DNA of 64,000 nucleotides. Source: Pseudodesulfovibrio aespoeensis Aspo-2 (GTDB lineage Bacteria; Desulfobacterota; Desulfovibrionia; Desulfovibrionales; Desulfovibrionaceae). Of this stretch, positions 39,704 to 49,531 are shown piece by piece. The notes below the pieces were generated by a model. It saw only the letters and a list, made by a program, of their open reading frames with translations, ran no database searches and was not told where the DNA came from. The stretch is from the NCBI RefSeq assembly GCF_000176915.2, contig NC_014844.1, positions 1,178,001 to 1,242,000 on the forward strand, in the 5' to 3' direction. The position numbers and the translations under genes were made by a program. Each line of letters opens with the position of its first letter. Position 1 is the stretch's first letter.

Positions 39704-41821
39704 ATGTCCAAGAACCTGTATGTGACCGCGACGGAATCGCGAAGCGGCAAGTCCGCCATCGTCCTCGGCGTGTTGCAGATGATCCTGCGGGAACTGCACA
39801 ATGTCGCCGTTTTCCGGCCCATCATCAATGATCCGGGCGAGGGGAGGAAGGACCACGACATCGAGCTGATGATCGAGCACTTCAAGCTTTCCATCCCCTA
39901 TCGCGACACCTACGCCTACACCCTCAAGCAGGCGCGCGAGCTGATCAACTCCGGTCAGCATGCCCTGCTGCTCGAAAATATTCTCAAGAAATACAAAGAC
40001 CTCGAAGCCCAATATGACTTCGTGCTCTGCGAAGGCACGGACTTCAAGGGCAAAGATCCCGCCTTTGAGTTCGACATCAACGCGGACATCGCGGCCAACA
40101 TCGGCGCCCCCATGCTGGTGGTCTGCTCCGGGCTGGACAAGTCGCCCGAGGAAGTCATCTCCGTCTCCCAGACCACCATCGACACGCTGGAGGAGAAGGG
40201 CGTGGACCTCGTGGGCTGCATCGTCAACCGTGCGCCCGAGGGCGTGACCCGCGAGATGGCCAGCCTCATCGAGTGCAAGGTGCGCTGCAAGGAGCCCATG
40301 CCCGTCTACAGCATCCCGGAGAACGAGGCCCTGGGCAAGCCCACCATCGGCGATGTCAAGCGCTGGCTTGATGCCGACGTGCTCTACGGCCACAGCGGCA
40401 TGCACGGGCTGGTGGACAACTATGTGGTCGCGGCCATGCAGATAGGCAACTTTCTTGGTTACATCCGGACCGGCAGCCTGATCATCACCCCGGGCGACCG
40501 CTCGGACATCATCCTGTCGAGTCTTGCCTCGCGGCTGTCCAGCTCCTATCCGGACATTTCCGGCATCGTGCTCACCGGCGGGCTGAACGTGTCCACCAAT
40601 GTGCACAAGCTCATCGAGGGGTGGACCGGCGTGCCAGTGCCCGTGCTCTCGGTCAAGGGCCACACCTACCAGACCGTGCAGGAGCTGACGCGCCTGTATG
40701 GCCGCATCGAGACCCACGACGACCAGCGCATTGCCACGGCGCTTGGCGGATTTTCCCAGCATGTGGACGTGCAGGAGCTGCGCGACCGGGTCATCGAGCA
40801 GCGCTCCACCCGCGTCACGCCCAAGATGTTCGAGTATTCGCTGGTGGAGAAGGCGTCCGGCAACAAGCAGCGCATCGTCATGCCCGAAGGTTCGGGCGAG
40901 CGCATCCTGCGCGCCACCGACATCCTGCTGCGCCGCGGCGTGGCCGAGATGATCCTGCTGGGCAAGCCCGAGGAGCTCAGGGCCAAGGCGTCGGCGCTGG
41001 GCGTGGACATTTCGGGCGCGCGGATCATCGATCCCAGTGAGTCCGAGCTGCTCGATCCCTTTGCCGAGGAATATCTGGAACTGCGCAAGCACAAGGGCGT
41101 CATTGCCGAGATGGCCTGGGACCGCATGCGCGACCCCACCTATTTCGCCACCATGATGGTCCACAAGGGGTTTGCAGACGGCATGGTCTCCGGCTCGGTG
41201 ACCACCACGGCCCAGACCATCCGCCCGGCCTTCGAGTTCGTCAAGACCAAGCCGGGCTGCTCCATCGTCTCCTCGGTCTTCCTCATGTGCCTCAAGGACC
41301 GCGTGCTGGTCTACGGCGACTGCGCGGTGAACCCCAACCCCAACGCCCAGCAGCTGGCCGAGATCGCCATTGCCTCGGCAGAGACCGCGCGCATCTTCGG
41401 CATAGAGCCCAAGGTGGCCATGCTCAGCTACTCCACCGGCGATTCGGGCAAGGGTGAGGATGTGGAAAAGGTCATCGAGGCCGCCAGGATCGCCAAGGCG
41501 TTGGTCAAGGAGCGCGGCCTGGGCTTCCCCATCGAGGGGCCGCTTCAGTACGACGCCGCCGTGGACCCGGACGTGGCCGCGGTCAAGATGCCCCATTCCG
41601 AGGTGGCTGGGCAGGCCTCGGTCTTTATCTTCCCTGATCTCAATACCGGCAACAACACCTACAAGGCCGTGCAGCGCGCTGCCAACGCCGTGGCCATCGG
41701 CCCCATCCTCCAGGGGCTGAACAAGCCTGTCAACGACCTCTCGCGCGGCTGCACCGTGCCGGACATCGTCAACACCGTGGCCATCACCGCCATCCAGGCG
41801 CAGGCCGAAAAGGGCAACTAG
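39704..41821 (+). CDS. pta: phosphate acetyltransferase, long form
   Basis: 705 residues, the long Pta form. A BioD-like P-loop domain begins TATESRSGKSAIVLG, a DRTGG domain is central (ITPGDRSDIIL), and the C-terminal catalytic domain has MPEGSGERILRAT and DGMVSGSVTTTAQTIRP. It converts acetyl-CoA and phosphate to acetyl phosphate. The ATG at 39704 follows AAAGGA. It is separated from ackA by one base. Confidence 0.96.
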   Translation: MSKNLYVTATESRSGKSAIVLGVLQMILRELHNVAVFRPIINDPGEGRKDHDIELMIEHFKLSIPYRDTYAYTLKQARELINSGQHALLLENILKKYKDLEAQYDFVLCEGTDFKGKDPAFEFDINADIAANIGAPMLVVCSGLDKSPEEVISVSQTTIDTLEEKGVDLVGCIVNRAPEGVTREMASLIECKVRCKEPMPVYSIPENEALGKPTIGDVKRWLDADVLYGHSGMHGLVDNYVVAAMQIGNFLGYIRTGSLIITPGDRSDIILSSLASRLSSSYPDISGIVLTGGLNVSTNVHKLIEGWTGVPVPVLSVKGHTYQTVQELTRLYGRIETHDDQRIATALGGFSQHVDVQELRDRVIEQRSTRVTPKMFEYSLVEKASGNKQRIVMPEGSGERILRATDILLRRGVAEMILLGKPEELRAKASALGVDISGARIIDPSESELLDPFAEEYLELRKHKGVIAEMAWDRMRDPTYFATMMVHKGFADGMVSGSVTTTAQTIRPAFEFVKTKPGCSIVSSVFLMCLKDRVLVYGDCAVNPNPNAQQLAEIAIASAETARIFGIEPKVAMLSYSTGDSGKGEDVEKVIEAARIAKALVKERGLGFPIEGPLQYDAAVDPDVAAVKMPHSEVAGQASVFIFPDLNTGNNTYKAVQRAANAVAIGPILQGLNKPVNDLSRGCTVPDIVNTVAITAIQAQAEKGN

Positions 41822-41822
41822 C

Positions 41823-43028
41823 ATGAAAGTACTTGTCATCAACTCAGGCAGTTCATCCATCAAATACCAGCTCCTGGACATGCAGACCGAGGCCGTGCTG
41901 GTCTCGGGCCTGGTGGAGCGCATCGGCGAGGCCAAGGGCGAGCTGACCAACAAGGCGTTCCCCGGCACTGACCGGCAGGTGGTGACTAAAATCGAGCAGC
42001 CCATTCCGGATCACAACACCGGCATGCGGCTGGCCATCGAGCTGATCACCGACCCGGAAAAGGGCGTGATCAAGGATCGCGGCGAGATCGACGCGGTGGG
42101 CCATCGCGTGGTGCACGGCGGCGAGGAGTTCCACCAGCCCACGATCATCACCGCCGAGGTCATCCGGGCCATCGAGGCCACGGTGCCGCTGGCCCCGCTG
42201 CACAATCCGGCCAACCTGGACGGCATCCGCGTGGCCGTGGAGCTGTTTCCCGGCGTGCCGCAGGTGGCCGTGTTCGACACCGCCTTTCACCAGACCATCC
42301 CGGCCCACGCCTACATGTACGCGCTGCCCTACGCCCTGTATGCGACCGACCGCGTGCGCCGCTACGGCTTTCATGGCACCTCGCACAAATTTGTGGCCGG
42401 GGAGTGCGCAAAGCTGCTGGGCAAGCCGCTCGACAAGTGCAACCTGATCACCGTCCATCTGGGCAACGGCTGCTCCATGACCGCCGTGGAGCAGGGCAAA
42501 AGCGTGGACACCTCGCTCGGGCTGACTCCCCTTGAGGGACTGGTCATGGGCACCCGCTCCGGCGATGTGGACCCGGCTGTCCACGCCTTCCTGGCGCGCA
42601 ACAAGGGCATGGGTATCGAGGAAATCGACACCATGCTCAACAAGGAGTCCGGTCTCAAGGGGCTGTGCGGCATGAACGACATGCGCGACATCCACGCGGC
42701 CATAGCCAAGGGCGACGTCAGGGCCGGGCTTGCTCTGGATGTCCAGACCTACCGCAACCGCAAATACATCGGCGCATACATGGCCGTGCTTGGCCGGGTG
42801 GACGCCATCGTCTTCACCGCGGGCATCGGCGAGAACGACGACATTGTCCGCCGCGAGTCCCTCAAGGGGCTTGAGTGCCTGGGTGTGAAGATCGACGCCG
42901 AGGCCAACGGACAGCGCGCCAAGGAGCCGCTGAAGATCAGCGCTGCCGACAGCACTGTCGCGGTCTGGGTCATTCCGACCAACGAGGAACTTGCCATCGC
43001 GCGAGAAACGAAGAGCGTTTTGAACTAG
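41823..43028 (+). CDS. ackA: acetate kinase
   Basis: 401 residues. Motifs are NSGSSSIKYQ, HRVVHGGE, GFHGTSHKFV, HLGNGCS, GTRSGDVDP and GIGEND. It makes ATP and acetate from acetyl phosphate, the substrate-level phosphorylation step of lactate oxidation. It starts one base after the pta stop. Confidence 0.97.
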   Translation: MKVLVINSGSSSIKYQLLDMQTEAVLVSGLVERIGEAKGELTNKAFPGTDRQVVTKIEQPIPDHNTGMRLAIELITDPEKGVIKDRGEIDAVGHRVVHGGEEFHQPTIITAEVIRAIEATVPLAPLHNPANLDGIRVAVELFPGVPQVAVFDTAFHQTIPAHAYMYALPYALYATDRVRRYGFHGTSHKFVAGECAKLLGKPLDKCNLITVHLGNGCSMTAVEQGKSVDTSLGLTPLEGLVMGTRSGDVDPAVHAFLARNKGMGIEEIDTMLNKESGLKGLCGMNDMRDIHAAIAKGDVRAGLALDVQTYRNRKYIGAYMAVLGRVDAIVFTAGIGENDDIVRRESLKGLECLGVKIDAEANGQRAKEPLKISAADSTVAVWVIPTNEELAIARETKSVLN

Positions 43029-43039
43029 CATCCGGATGC
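43028..43039 (+). repeat. palindrome between ackA and lutC
   Basis: GCATCCGGATGC, perfect 12-bp palindrome overlapping the last base of the ackA stop codon; GGCC/GGCC repeats follow. Confidence 0.4.
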
Positions 43040-43079
43040 GGCCTGGCCGGGGGGTCGGGCCAAACGGGGGAGGGTACCC

Positions 43080-43706
43080 ATGACAACCAGCACTGAATAC
43101 TGCCAGACGTTCATCGAGAAGGCCAAGGCCGTCTCCGCGTTCGTCACTGAAGTGAAAACCGAGGACGAGGCGCTCAAGTACGTCATCGACCTGTGCGACA
43201 CCAAGGAGGCGTGCCAGCTGCTCGTCTCCGGCTGCGAGCGCGACCTGTCGGAAAAGGCCGAAAAGCTGTGCGACGCCAAGCAGAAAAAGGTCATCGCCGC
43301 GCCTGGCCTGAAGAAGCCGCTCTATGACAAGCTCGCGGAGATGAGCGCCAAGGCGGGTTTCGAATGCATCGATTCCGGCATGCGCGAGCATCTGGCCGGG
43401 GTGGACATCGGCTTCACCTTTGCCGAATACGGTCTGGCCGAGACCGGCACCCTGATGCTCGACTGTCCGAGCGAGGACCTGCGCCTGGCCACCATGGTCA
43501 GCGAGTTCCATGTCTGCGTGCTGCCCAAGTCCAAGATCCGCAAGGACAGCTACGCGGTGGAAAAGATGATGCTCACCCGCATGGGCAAGACCCCGGATTA
43601 TCTGGCCTTCATTACCGGAGCCAGCCGCACCGCCGACATCGAGCGCGTCCTCGCGCTGGGCGTCCACGGTCCCCTTGAACTGCACATCCTGCTCCTGGAG
43701 GACTAG
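43080..43706 (+). CDS. lutC: L-lactate utilisation protein LutC (LldG-like, LUD domain)
   Basis: 208 residues with a single LUD domain; FTFAEYGLAETGTLMLDCPSED is its conserved region. Together with the fused Fe-S protein encoded 2 bp downstream it forms the L-lactate oxidising complex of Desulfovibrio (LldG/LldH). GGGGGAGG lies upstream of the ATG at 43080. Confidence 0.9.
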   Translation: MTTSTEYCQTFIEKAKAVSAFVTEVKTEDEALKYVIDLCDTKEACQLLVSGCERDLSEKAEKLCDAKQKKVIAAPGLKKPLYDKLAEMSAKAGFECIDSGMREHLAGVDIGFTFAEYGLAETGTLMLDCPSEDLRLATMVSEFHVCVLPKSKIRKDSYAVEKMMLTRMGKTPDYLAFITGASRTADIERVLALGVHGPLELHILLLED

Positions 43707-43708
43707 CC

Positions 43709-45862
43709 ATGCAGAAAGCCGACAATCTCAAGGAATACCGCAGCGAGCTGCGCGAGTCGCTGGATAACGACTTCCTGCGCACCACGCTCGACAACTTCGC
43801 CATCGCCTATCGCACCGGGCGCGCCAACGCCTTCAAGGGCATGGACGTGCGCGGCCTGATCGACGAGATCGCCTGCTCCAAGGACGAAGCCGCCGCCCAC
43901 CTGGACGACCTGTACAAGGAGTTCAAGACCAAGGCCGAGGCGGCGGGCGTGCATGTGCATCTGGCCAAGGACGCCAAGGCGGCCAACGCCATCATCGCTT
44001 CCATCGCCAAGAACGCCAACTGCAAGAAGATCGTCAAGTCCAAGTCCATGACCGCCGAGGAGACGCTCCTCAACCATGCGCTGGAGGACGAGGGGCTTGA
44101 GGTGACCGAGACCGACCTTGGCGAGTGGATCATCCAGCTGCGCCACGAGGGACCGTCACACATGGTCATGCCCGCCATCCACCTGTCGCGCTATCAGGTG
44201 GGCGACCTGTTCACCGAAGTCACGGGCAAGAAGCAGGACAGCGAGATCGAGAAGCTGGTCAAGGTGGCCCGCCGCGAGCTGCGCCAGAAGTACGTCGAGG
44301 CCGACATGGGCATCTCCGGCGCCAACTTCGCCGTGGCCGAGACCGGCACCATCGGGCTGGTCACCAACGAGGGCAACGCCCGGCTGGTGACCACGCTGCC
44401 CCGCGTCCATGTGGCGCTCATGGGTCTGGACAAGCTGCTGCCCACCCTGCACGACGCCCTGCGCATCCTCAAGGCGCTGCCGCGCAACGCCACAGGCCAG
44501 GCCATCACTTCCTACGTCACCTGGATCACCGGGGCCAACGAGTGTGCGTCCGCGCCCGACGGCAAGAAGGAAATCCACTTCGTCATGCTCGACAACGGGC
44601 GTAGCGAGCTGGCCAAGGATCCGCTCTTCTCCCAGGTGCTTCGCTGCGTGCGCTGCGGCGCGTGCGCCAACGTCTGTCCGGTCTACCGGCTGGTGGGCGG
44701 CCACAAGATGGGCCACATCTACATCGGGGCCATCGGCCTGATTCTGACCTACTTCTTCCACGGCAAGCATGCGGCCAAGAACCTGATCCAGAACTGCATC
44801 AACTGCGAGGCGTGCAAGGACATCTGCGCGGGCGGCATCGACCTGCCGCGCCTGATCAAGGCGATCCACGCCCGTATCCAGGATGAGGACGGCCACCCGT
44901 TGCCGAGCCTGCTGCTGGGCACGGTGCTCAAGAACCGCAAGCTCTTCCACACCCTGCTGCGCACGGCCAAGTGGGCGCAAAAGCCCGTGGCCGAGAAGGA
45001 CGGCTTCATCCGCCACCTGCCCATGATCTTCTCCAAGGAGCACGGGTTCCGTGCCTTGCCGACCATTGCCGAGACCCCGTTCAGGGACAAGTGGGCCGAA
45101 ATCCGCCCGACCGTGGAGAACCCCAAGTACCGCGTGGCCCTGTTCTCCGGCTGCGTGCAGGACTTCGTGTACCCGGAGCAGATGCAGGCGGCGGTCAAGC
45201 TGTTCGCCGCCGAGTCCGTGGCCATGGAGTATCCCATGGATCAGTCCTGCTGCGGCCTGCCCGTGCAGATGATGGGCGAGATGAAGGCGTCGCGCGATGT
45301 CTGCGTGCAGAACCTGCGCGCCTTCGAGGCGGGCGACTACGACTACGTCATCACCCTGTGCGCCTCCTGCGCCGCCCACCTCAAGCACAACTACCCCAAG
45401 CTGGTCATGGACACCCCGAGCCTGGCGCTCAAGGCCGCCGAGTTCGCGGCCAAGGTCATCGACTACAGCTCCTTTGTCCACGACGTGCTCAAGGTCAAGG
45501 CCGAAGACTTCACCCAGTCTGGCGGCAAGGCCACGTATCACGCCCCGTGCCACCTGTGCCGCGGGCTCGATGTCCACGCCGCGCCGCGCGAGCTGATCGC
45601 CACCGGCGGCATGGAGTATGTGGAGTGCAACGAGGAGGAGGTCTGCTGCGGATTCGGCGGCACCTTCTCCATGAAGTTCCCGGAGCTTTCGGCAGAGCTG
45701 CTCAAGAAGAAGCTGGGCAATGTCGAGGCCACCGGGGCCGAGGTGCTCCTGACCGATTGTCCGGGCTGCATCATGCAGCTGCGCGGTGGCCTGAAGACCA
45801 GGGGGTCGGCCATCAGGGTCCGGCACGTGTCCGAGGTGCTGGCCGACAATCTGAAGAAATAG
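43709..45862 (+). CDS. lutB: fused L-lactate oxidation Fe-S protein (LutB plus LutA, LldH-like)
   Basis: 717 residues. The N-terminal LUD domain (FAVAETGTIGLVTNEGNARL) is followed by two Fe-S motifs (CVRCGACANVC and CINCEACKDIC) and then by a CCG-type region with SGCVQDFVYPEQM, SCCGLPVQM and VCCGFGGTFS. This combines the separate LutB and LutA of Bacillus into one chain, as LldH does in D. vulgaris (DVU3033). It would oxidise L-lactate to pyruvate and pass electrons to the membrane pool. Last gene of the lactate operon. Confidence 0.92.
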   Translation: MQKADNLKEYRSELRESLDNDFLRTTLDNFAIAYRTGRANAFKGMDVRGLIDEIACSKDEAAAHLDDLYKEFKTKAEAAGVHVHLAKDAKAANAIIASIAKNANCKKIVKSKSMTAEETLLNHALEDEGLEVTETDLGEWIIQLRHEGPSHMVMPAIHLSRYQVGDLFTEVTGKKQDSEIEKLVKVARRELRQKYVEADMGISGANFAVAETGTIGLVTNEGNARLVTTLPRVHVALMGLDKLLPTLHDALRILKALPRNATGQAITSYVTWITGANECASAPDGKKEIHFVMLDNGRSELAKDPLFSQVLRCVRCGACANVCPVYRLVGGHKMGHIYIGAIGLILTYFFHGKHAAKNLIQNCINCEACKDICAGGIDLPRLIKAIHARIQDEDGHPLPSLLLGTVLKNRKLFHTLLRTAKWAQKPVAEKDGFIRHLPMIFSKEHGFRALPTIAETPFRDKWAEIRPTVENPKYRVALFSGCVQDFVYPEQMQAAVKLFAAESVAMEYPMDQSCCGLPVQMMGEMKASRDVCVQNLRAFEAGDYDYVITLCASCAAHLKHNYPKLVMDTPSLALKAAEFAAKVIDYSSFVHDVLKVKAEDFTQSGGKATYHAPCHLCRGLDVHAAPRELIATGGMEYVECNEEEVCCGFGGTFSMKFPELSAELLKKKLGNVEATGAEVLLTDCPGCIMQLRGGLKTRGSAIRVRHVSEVLADNLKK

Positions 45863-46046
45863 CAAACGGCAGATCAACGCCGCCGGATGGCGGGCCGGGC
45901 GGGTGCCCGGCCTTCCCGGCGGCGGGCGGACAGGGGGATGCCTGACCAGCCCCCGTCCGTGTCCCATATTGCATGAGGCTCTCCAGGTTGGACCGCAATC
46001 CCTTGAAGCAATGCCACGCTTCCTCCTGAGACCCGGCCTCCATGCA

Positions 46047-46085
46047 GGTTCCCCGCCCCGGGCAGGGCGGGGAACCATTATTGTT
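46047..46085 (+). terminator. terminator of the lactate operon
   Basis: Perfect 12-bp stem GGTTCCCCGCCC / GGGCGGGGAACC with a CGGGCA loop, followed by ATTATTGTT. It lies about 185 bp after the last lactate gene. Confidence 0.7.
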
Positions 46086-46158
46086 CCGGGAATCGCAAAG
46101 CCGGTGCGCCGCTGGTTCGAAGAACCCGATCCAGCCGGGTGCGCACAACGAGGTGTCC

Positions 46159-47739
46159 ATGAGCCAGTCCACGCCCCCATACCTGCGCAGATTCGTCGCG
46201 CTCTATTTCGGAGTTTTCGCCCTTGTTGCGGGAGCGTCCGTCTGGTTTACCCTGGCCTGTTCCGGGGAGGCGTGGGCCGTGGCCGTGGTTGCCACGGCGA
46301 TCTTAGGCGTGTTCGGCCTGCTCGGCATCGCCCTGGTGGTCCTGCTCGGGCGGCTGCTCGTCGGCCCGGTCAGCCAGGTGATGCGCTACACGGCCCATGT
46401 GCTCGACGGCAACTATGCCGAGGCGGACGACGCGGCGCTGGCTAAGGCCATGCCCGGGCTGGGCGGGATGGTCAGCGAGCTGGCTGGCCGGTTCAAGGAG
46501 CGGCTCGGCTTCTCCCGGAGCATTCTCGCCGGCCTGCCCGTGCCGTGCTGCCTTGTGGACACCGGGCAGAACATCACCTTTCTCAACCAGGAATGCCTGG
46601 ACATGATCGGGTCCAAGGATACTCCGGAATCCTTTTATGGCCGCAAGATTTCCCAGATTTTCTACCGCGACGACCGCAAATCCGTCATCGGGACATGCAT
46701 GGATGATACTATCCGGATGATGAACCGGGAGGCGGTCTTCAAGCATGTGGACGGCAGCGACATCAACGTGCTGGCCAACCTGTTTCCCCTGACGGACGTG
46801 ACCGGCAAGGTCATCGGCGGCTGCTGCCTCTATCTTGACACCACGGAACTCAAGCGGCGCGAGGCGGAGATTCTCAGCCAGAACGAGCGGATAGCGCGGG
46901 CCGCCAGCGACGCCTCAGCCATTTCCGAGGAGCTGGCCGCCGCTGCGGTGCAGCTTGAGGGGCTGGTGGCCAACGCCAGGACCGGGGCCTGTGTCCAGAC
47001 GGACCGGACCGGCGAGACCGCCACGGCCATGGAGCAGATGAACGCCACGGTCCTTGAGGTGGCGCGCCACGCCCAGGACGCTGCCCTGGACGCCGACGAG
47101 GCGCGACAGCGGGCCGATGAGGGCGCTGCCGTGGTCACCGAGGTAGTCCAGGCCATCCATGAGGTCGCCACCCGCGCCCAGGAACTCAAGTCGTCCATGG
47201 AGGAGCTTGACGTTCGGGCCGAATCCATCGGCAAGGTGCTCGGCGTGATCGAGGACATCGCGGACCAGACCAACCTGCTGGCCCTCAACGCCGCCATCGA
47301 GGCCGCGCGCGCGGGCGAGGCGGGCAGGGGGTTTGCCGTGGTGGCCGACGAGGTGCGCAAGCTGGCGGAAAAGACCATGCAGGCCACCAACGAAGTGCAT
47401 CAGGCCGTCACCGGCATCCAGGACGGGGCCAGGAAGAATGTCCGGGCCACGGAGATTGCGGTCAGCGCGGTGCAGAAAAGCACGGACATGGCCAACCGTT
47501 CGGGCGAGGCCCTCAAGAGCATCGTCCTGGTGGCCGAGTCCACCGCCGATCGGGTGCGCTCCATCGCCACGGCGGCGGAGCAGCAGTCCGCGGCCAGCGA
47601 TGAAATCAGCCGGGCCACCATGGATGTCAACCGCATCTGTGGCGAGACCGACCGGGCCATGGCCGAGTCTGCCGAGGCGATCAAGCGGCTGGCCGGGCTG
47701 GCCGAATCACTGGCCGATGTCATTCGCGGCATGCGCTAG
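46159..47739 (+). CDS. methyl-accepting chemotaxis protein with cytoplasmic PAS domain
   Basis: 526 residues. Two membrane helices near the N-terminus (about 12-32 and 38-62) have almost no periplasmic loop, so sensing is probably cytoplasmic. A HAMP-like segment and a PAS domain ([20 protein letters not shown]) follow, then an MCP domain with [23 protein letters not shown]-type receptors often report redox or energy state. GAGGTG precedes the ATG at 46159. It follows the lactate operon, so it may sense metabolic state, but that is inference. Confidence 0.88.
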   Translation: MSQSTPPYLRRFVALYFGVFALVAGASVWFTLACSGEAWAVAVVATAILGVFGLLGIALVVLLGRLLVGPVSQVMRYTAHVLDGNYAEADDAALAKAMPGLGGMVSELAGRFKERLGFSRSILAGLPVPCCLVDTGQNITFLNQECLDMIGSKDTPESFYGRKISQIFYRDDRKSVIGTCMDDTIRMMNREAVFKHVDGSDINVLANLFPLTDVTGKVIGGCCLYLDTTELKRREAEILSQNERIARAASDASAISEELAAAAVQLEGLVANARTGACVQTDRTGETATAMEQMNATVLEVARHAQDAALDADEARQRADEGAAVVTEVVQAIHEVATRAQELKSSMEELDVRAESIGKVLGVIEDIADQTNLLALNAAIEAARAGEAGRGFAVVADEVRKLAEKTMQATNEVHQAVTGIQDGARKNVRATEIAVSAVQKSTDMANRSGEALKSIVLVAESTADRVRSIATAAEQQSAASDEISRATMDVNRICGETDRAMAESAEAIKRLAGLAESLADVIRGMR

Positions 47740-47874
47740 CGTGCATTATAAATGTGTCTCGACAGGTGACATGCGGCGCATCAGTGCTTATTCATTGTAA
47801 TGTAGGTGAATGCCATTCTGGCGCATTTCGCCAATAGTCTTGAATTATTAACTTTTTTCGATGAGGGGTTGAGC

Positions 47875-48177
47875 GTGGTCAGGCATATCGTCATGTGGAC
47901 AATGAAGGAAGAGGCCGAAGGCAACCCGGCCCAGGTCAACGCGGCCCGGATGAAAGAGATGCTTGAAGCCCTGGCCGGGCGCATCGAAGGACTCCGGCAT
48001 ATTGAGGTCAGTCACGACATCGTGGCCGCCGATCCCGATTGTCACGTTGTTTTGTGCTCCGAGCACGACGACGCAGACGCCCTGAACCACTATCAGGGCC
48101 ACCCCGAACACCAGGCATGCGTCGGCTTCGTCAAGAAGGTCGCCGCCAGCCGAAAGGCCGTGGATTACGAGATCTAG
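47875..48177 (+). CDS. Dabb-family (stress-responsive alpha/beta barrel) protein
   Basis: 100 residues. VRHIVMWTMKEEAEG and DADALNHYQGHPEHQA are typical of the dimeric Dabb fold (PF07876-type). The start is GTG at 47875 with GAGGGG 8 nt upstream; the 23-codon extension upstream is AT-rich and lacks a ribosome site. Function of bacterial members is mostly unknown. Confidence 0.8.
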   Translation: MVRHIVMWTMKEEAEGNPAQVNAARMKEMLEALAGRIEGLRHIEVSHDIVAADPDCHVVLCSEHDDADALNHYQGHPEHQACVGFVKKVAASRKAVDYEI

Positions 48178-48267
48178 CCGATCCGGGAACCCTGGTTCCC
48201 GGAAGAGTGCCGATGCAGTTGATCCCGGCTTTCGCGACACAGGAAACGTCGCGAGAAGGAGAGTGCC

Positions 48268-48633
48268 ATGTCCATGCGTTACGATCAGGACCGAAAGCGG
48301 ATTATCTGCCGCTGGGAAGAGCCGATCAAAGTGGTGATGAACAAGAAGGAAGGGTTCATCAACCGGTCGCGCATGATCACCGTCAAGGTCAATGACAACG
48401 GCAAGCTGAACAGCAAGGACATCCGGCGACACGCCAAGCACCCCATGTTCCCGTTCATCAGCCGGTTCAACCAGATGCTCAACAACATCGAGTATTATCC
48501 TGAAGGTGATGGGCACAGGTGCGCTGTCTGCGGCCTGGAGCAGGGCGTGAGCCCGCATTTTGACGTGGGGACCCAGTCCATCGTCTGGCTCTGCCGGGAG
48601 CATCTGACCGATTCGCCCAAGGTTGATGCCTGA
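48268..48633 (+). CDS. small conserved hypothetical protein with Cys/His cluster
   Basis: 121 residues, not recognised. The C-terminal part has CAVCGLEQG, then CREHL, a CxxC plus C..H arrangement that could bind zinc. The N-terminal half is basic. AAGGAGAG precedes the ATG. Followed by a clear terminator. Confidence 0.7.
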   Translation: MSMRYDQDRKRIICRWEEPIKVVMNKKEGFINRSRMITVKVNDNGKLNSKDIRRHAKHPMFPFISRFNQMLNNIEYYPEGDGHRCAVCGLEQGVSPHFDVGTQSIVWLCREHLTDSPKVDA

Positions 48634-48656
48634 TCCTGGCATCGCAAGGAAACCGC

Positions 48657-48690
48657 AGTCCCCTGCCGACTTTTGGCAGGGGACTTTTTG
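48657..48690 (+). terminator. terminator
   Basis: Perfect 11-bp stem AGTCCCCTGCC / GGCAGGGGACT with a GACTTTT loop, followed by TTTTG. Confidence 0.85.
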
Positions 48691-48778
48691 TAAGCTGCGA
48701 TCACCTGGGAGGTTACAATGCTGCAAGCTGGTGCGAATTCGGTTGGAATTATCATGGAAATGGAGATACGTTCATGCC

Positions 48779-49531
48779 ATGTGGATGAAGCCTGCCCTGT
48801 TTCTCGGCCTGCTCGCTTTGGGCCTACTCTCAAGCTTGTCTGCTCTGGCGGCAGATCGGGTGGTTCTCGCCTCTCTGGAGTGGCCGCCCTATACAGGGGA
48901 GTCCCTTCCCGGAAACGGAGCCACCTCAGAGGTGGTCCGCGAGGCTTTCAGGGTCATGGGGTACGAGCTTGAGATCCGGTTCTACCCTTGGAACCGCGCT
49001 TTGAACGAGGCCCGGTTGGACAAGGATATTGCTGGGTATTTTCCCGAGTATCCAGAGCACTGGCACAAGGATGCGTTTCTCAATTCCGACAGCGTGGGCA
49101 GCAGTTCCCTTGGACTGGCAAGCCGTCAGGAGATGGTCATCAACTGGCAAACCCTTGACGATCTTCGCCGATACACCCTCGGTGTCGTGGCAGGTTACGC
49201 CAACACCCCCGAGTTTGACGCCATGGCGAAAGAGGGGCGCCTGACCATCGACCACTCCAGCACGGACGCGCTCAACCTGCGCAAGGTCCTGGCCGGGCGG
49301 GTTCGCGCCGCCGTGGTGGACACCAACGTGTTCAGGCATCTGTTGCAGGTCGATCCCGTGCTGCGCAAGCAGAGGGGAGAACTGGTGATGAGCACACGGC
49401 TCCTGGGCACCAACAGCCTGGTCGTCTGCTTCTCCGACACCGAGCGGGGGAGGAGGCTGGGGCGGATACTCAACCTCGGGTTGCGTCAGGTCGATCAGGA
49501 GGCTGTTTACTTGCGTCATTTCAAGGAATGA
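48779..49531 (+). CDS. periplasmic solute-binding protein (SBP family 3)
   Basis: 250 residues. The signal peptide ends SALA before ADRV. The mature part begins VVLASLEWPPYTGESLPGNG, typical of amino-acid-binding-type family 3 proteins (TxxxxPPY). No ABC permease or ATPase gene is adjacent, so it may act with a remote transporter or as a receptor partner. The ATG at 48779 is chosen because the signal peptide starts there; the ribosome site (GGAG, 12 nt away) is weak. Confidence 0.78.
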   Translation: MWMKPALFLGLLALGLLSSLSALAADRVVLASLEWPPYTGESLPGNGATSEVVREAFRVMGYELEIRFYPWNRALNEARLDKDIAGYFPEYPEHWHKDAFLNSDSVGSSSLGLASRQEMVINWQTLDDLRRYTLGVVAGYANTPEFDAMAKEGRLTIDHSSTDALNLRKVLAGRVRAAVVDTNVFRHLLQVDPVLRKQRGELVMSTRLLGTNSLVVCFSDTERGRRLGRILNLGLRQVDQEAVYLRHFKE

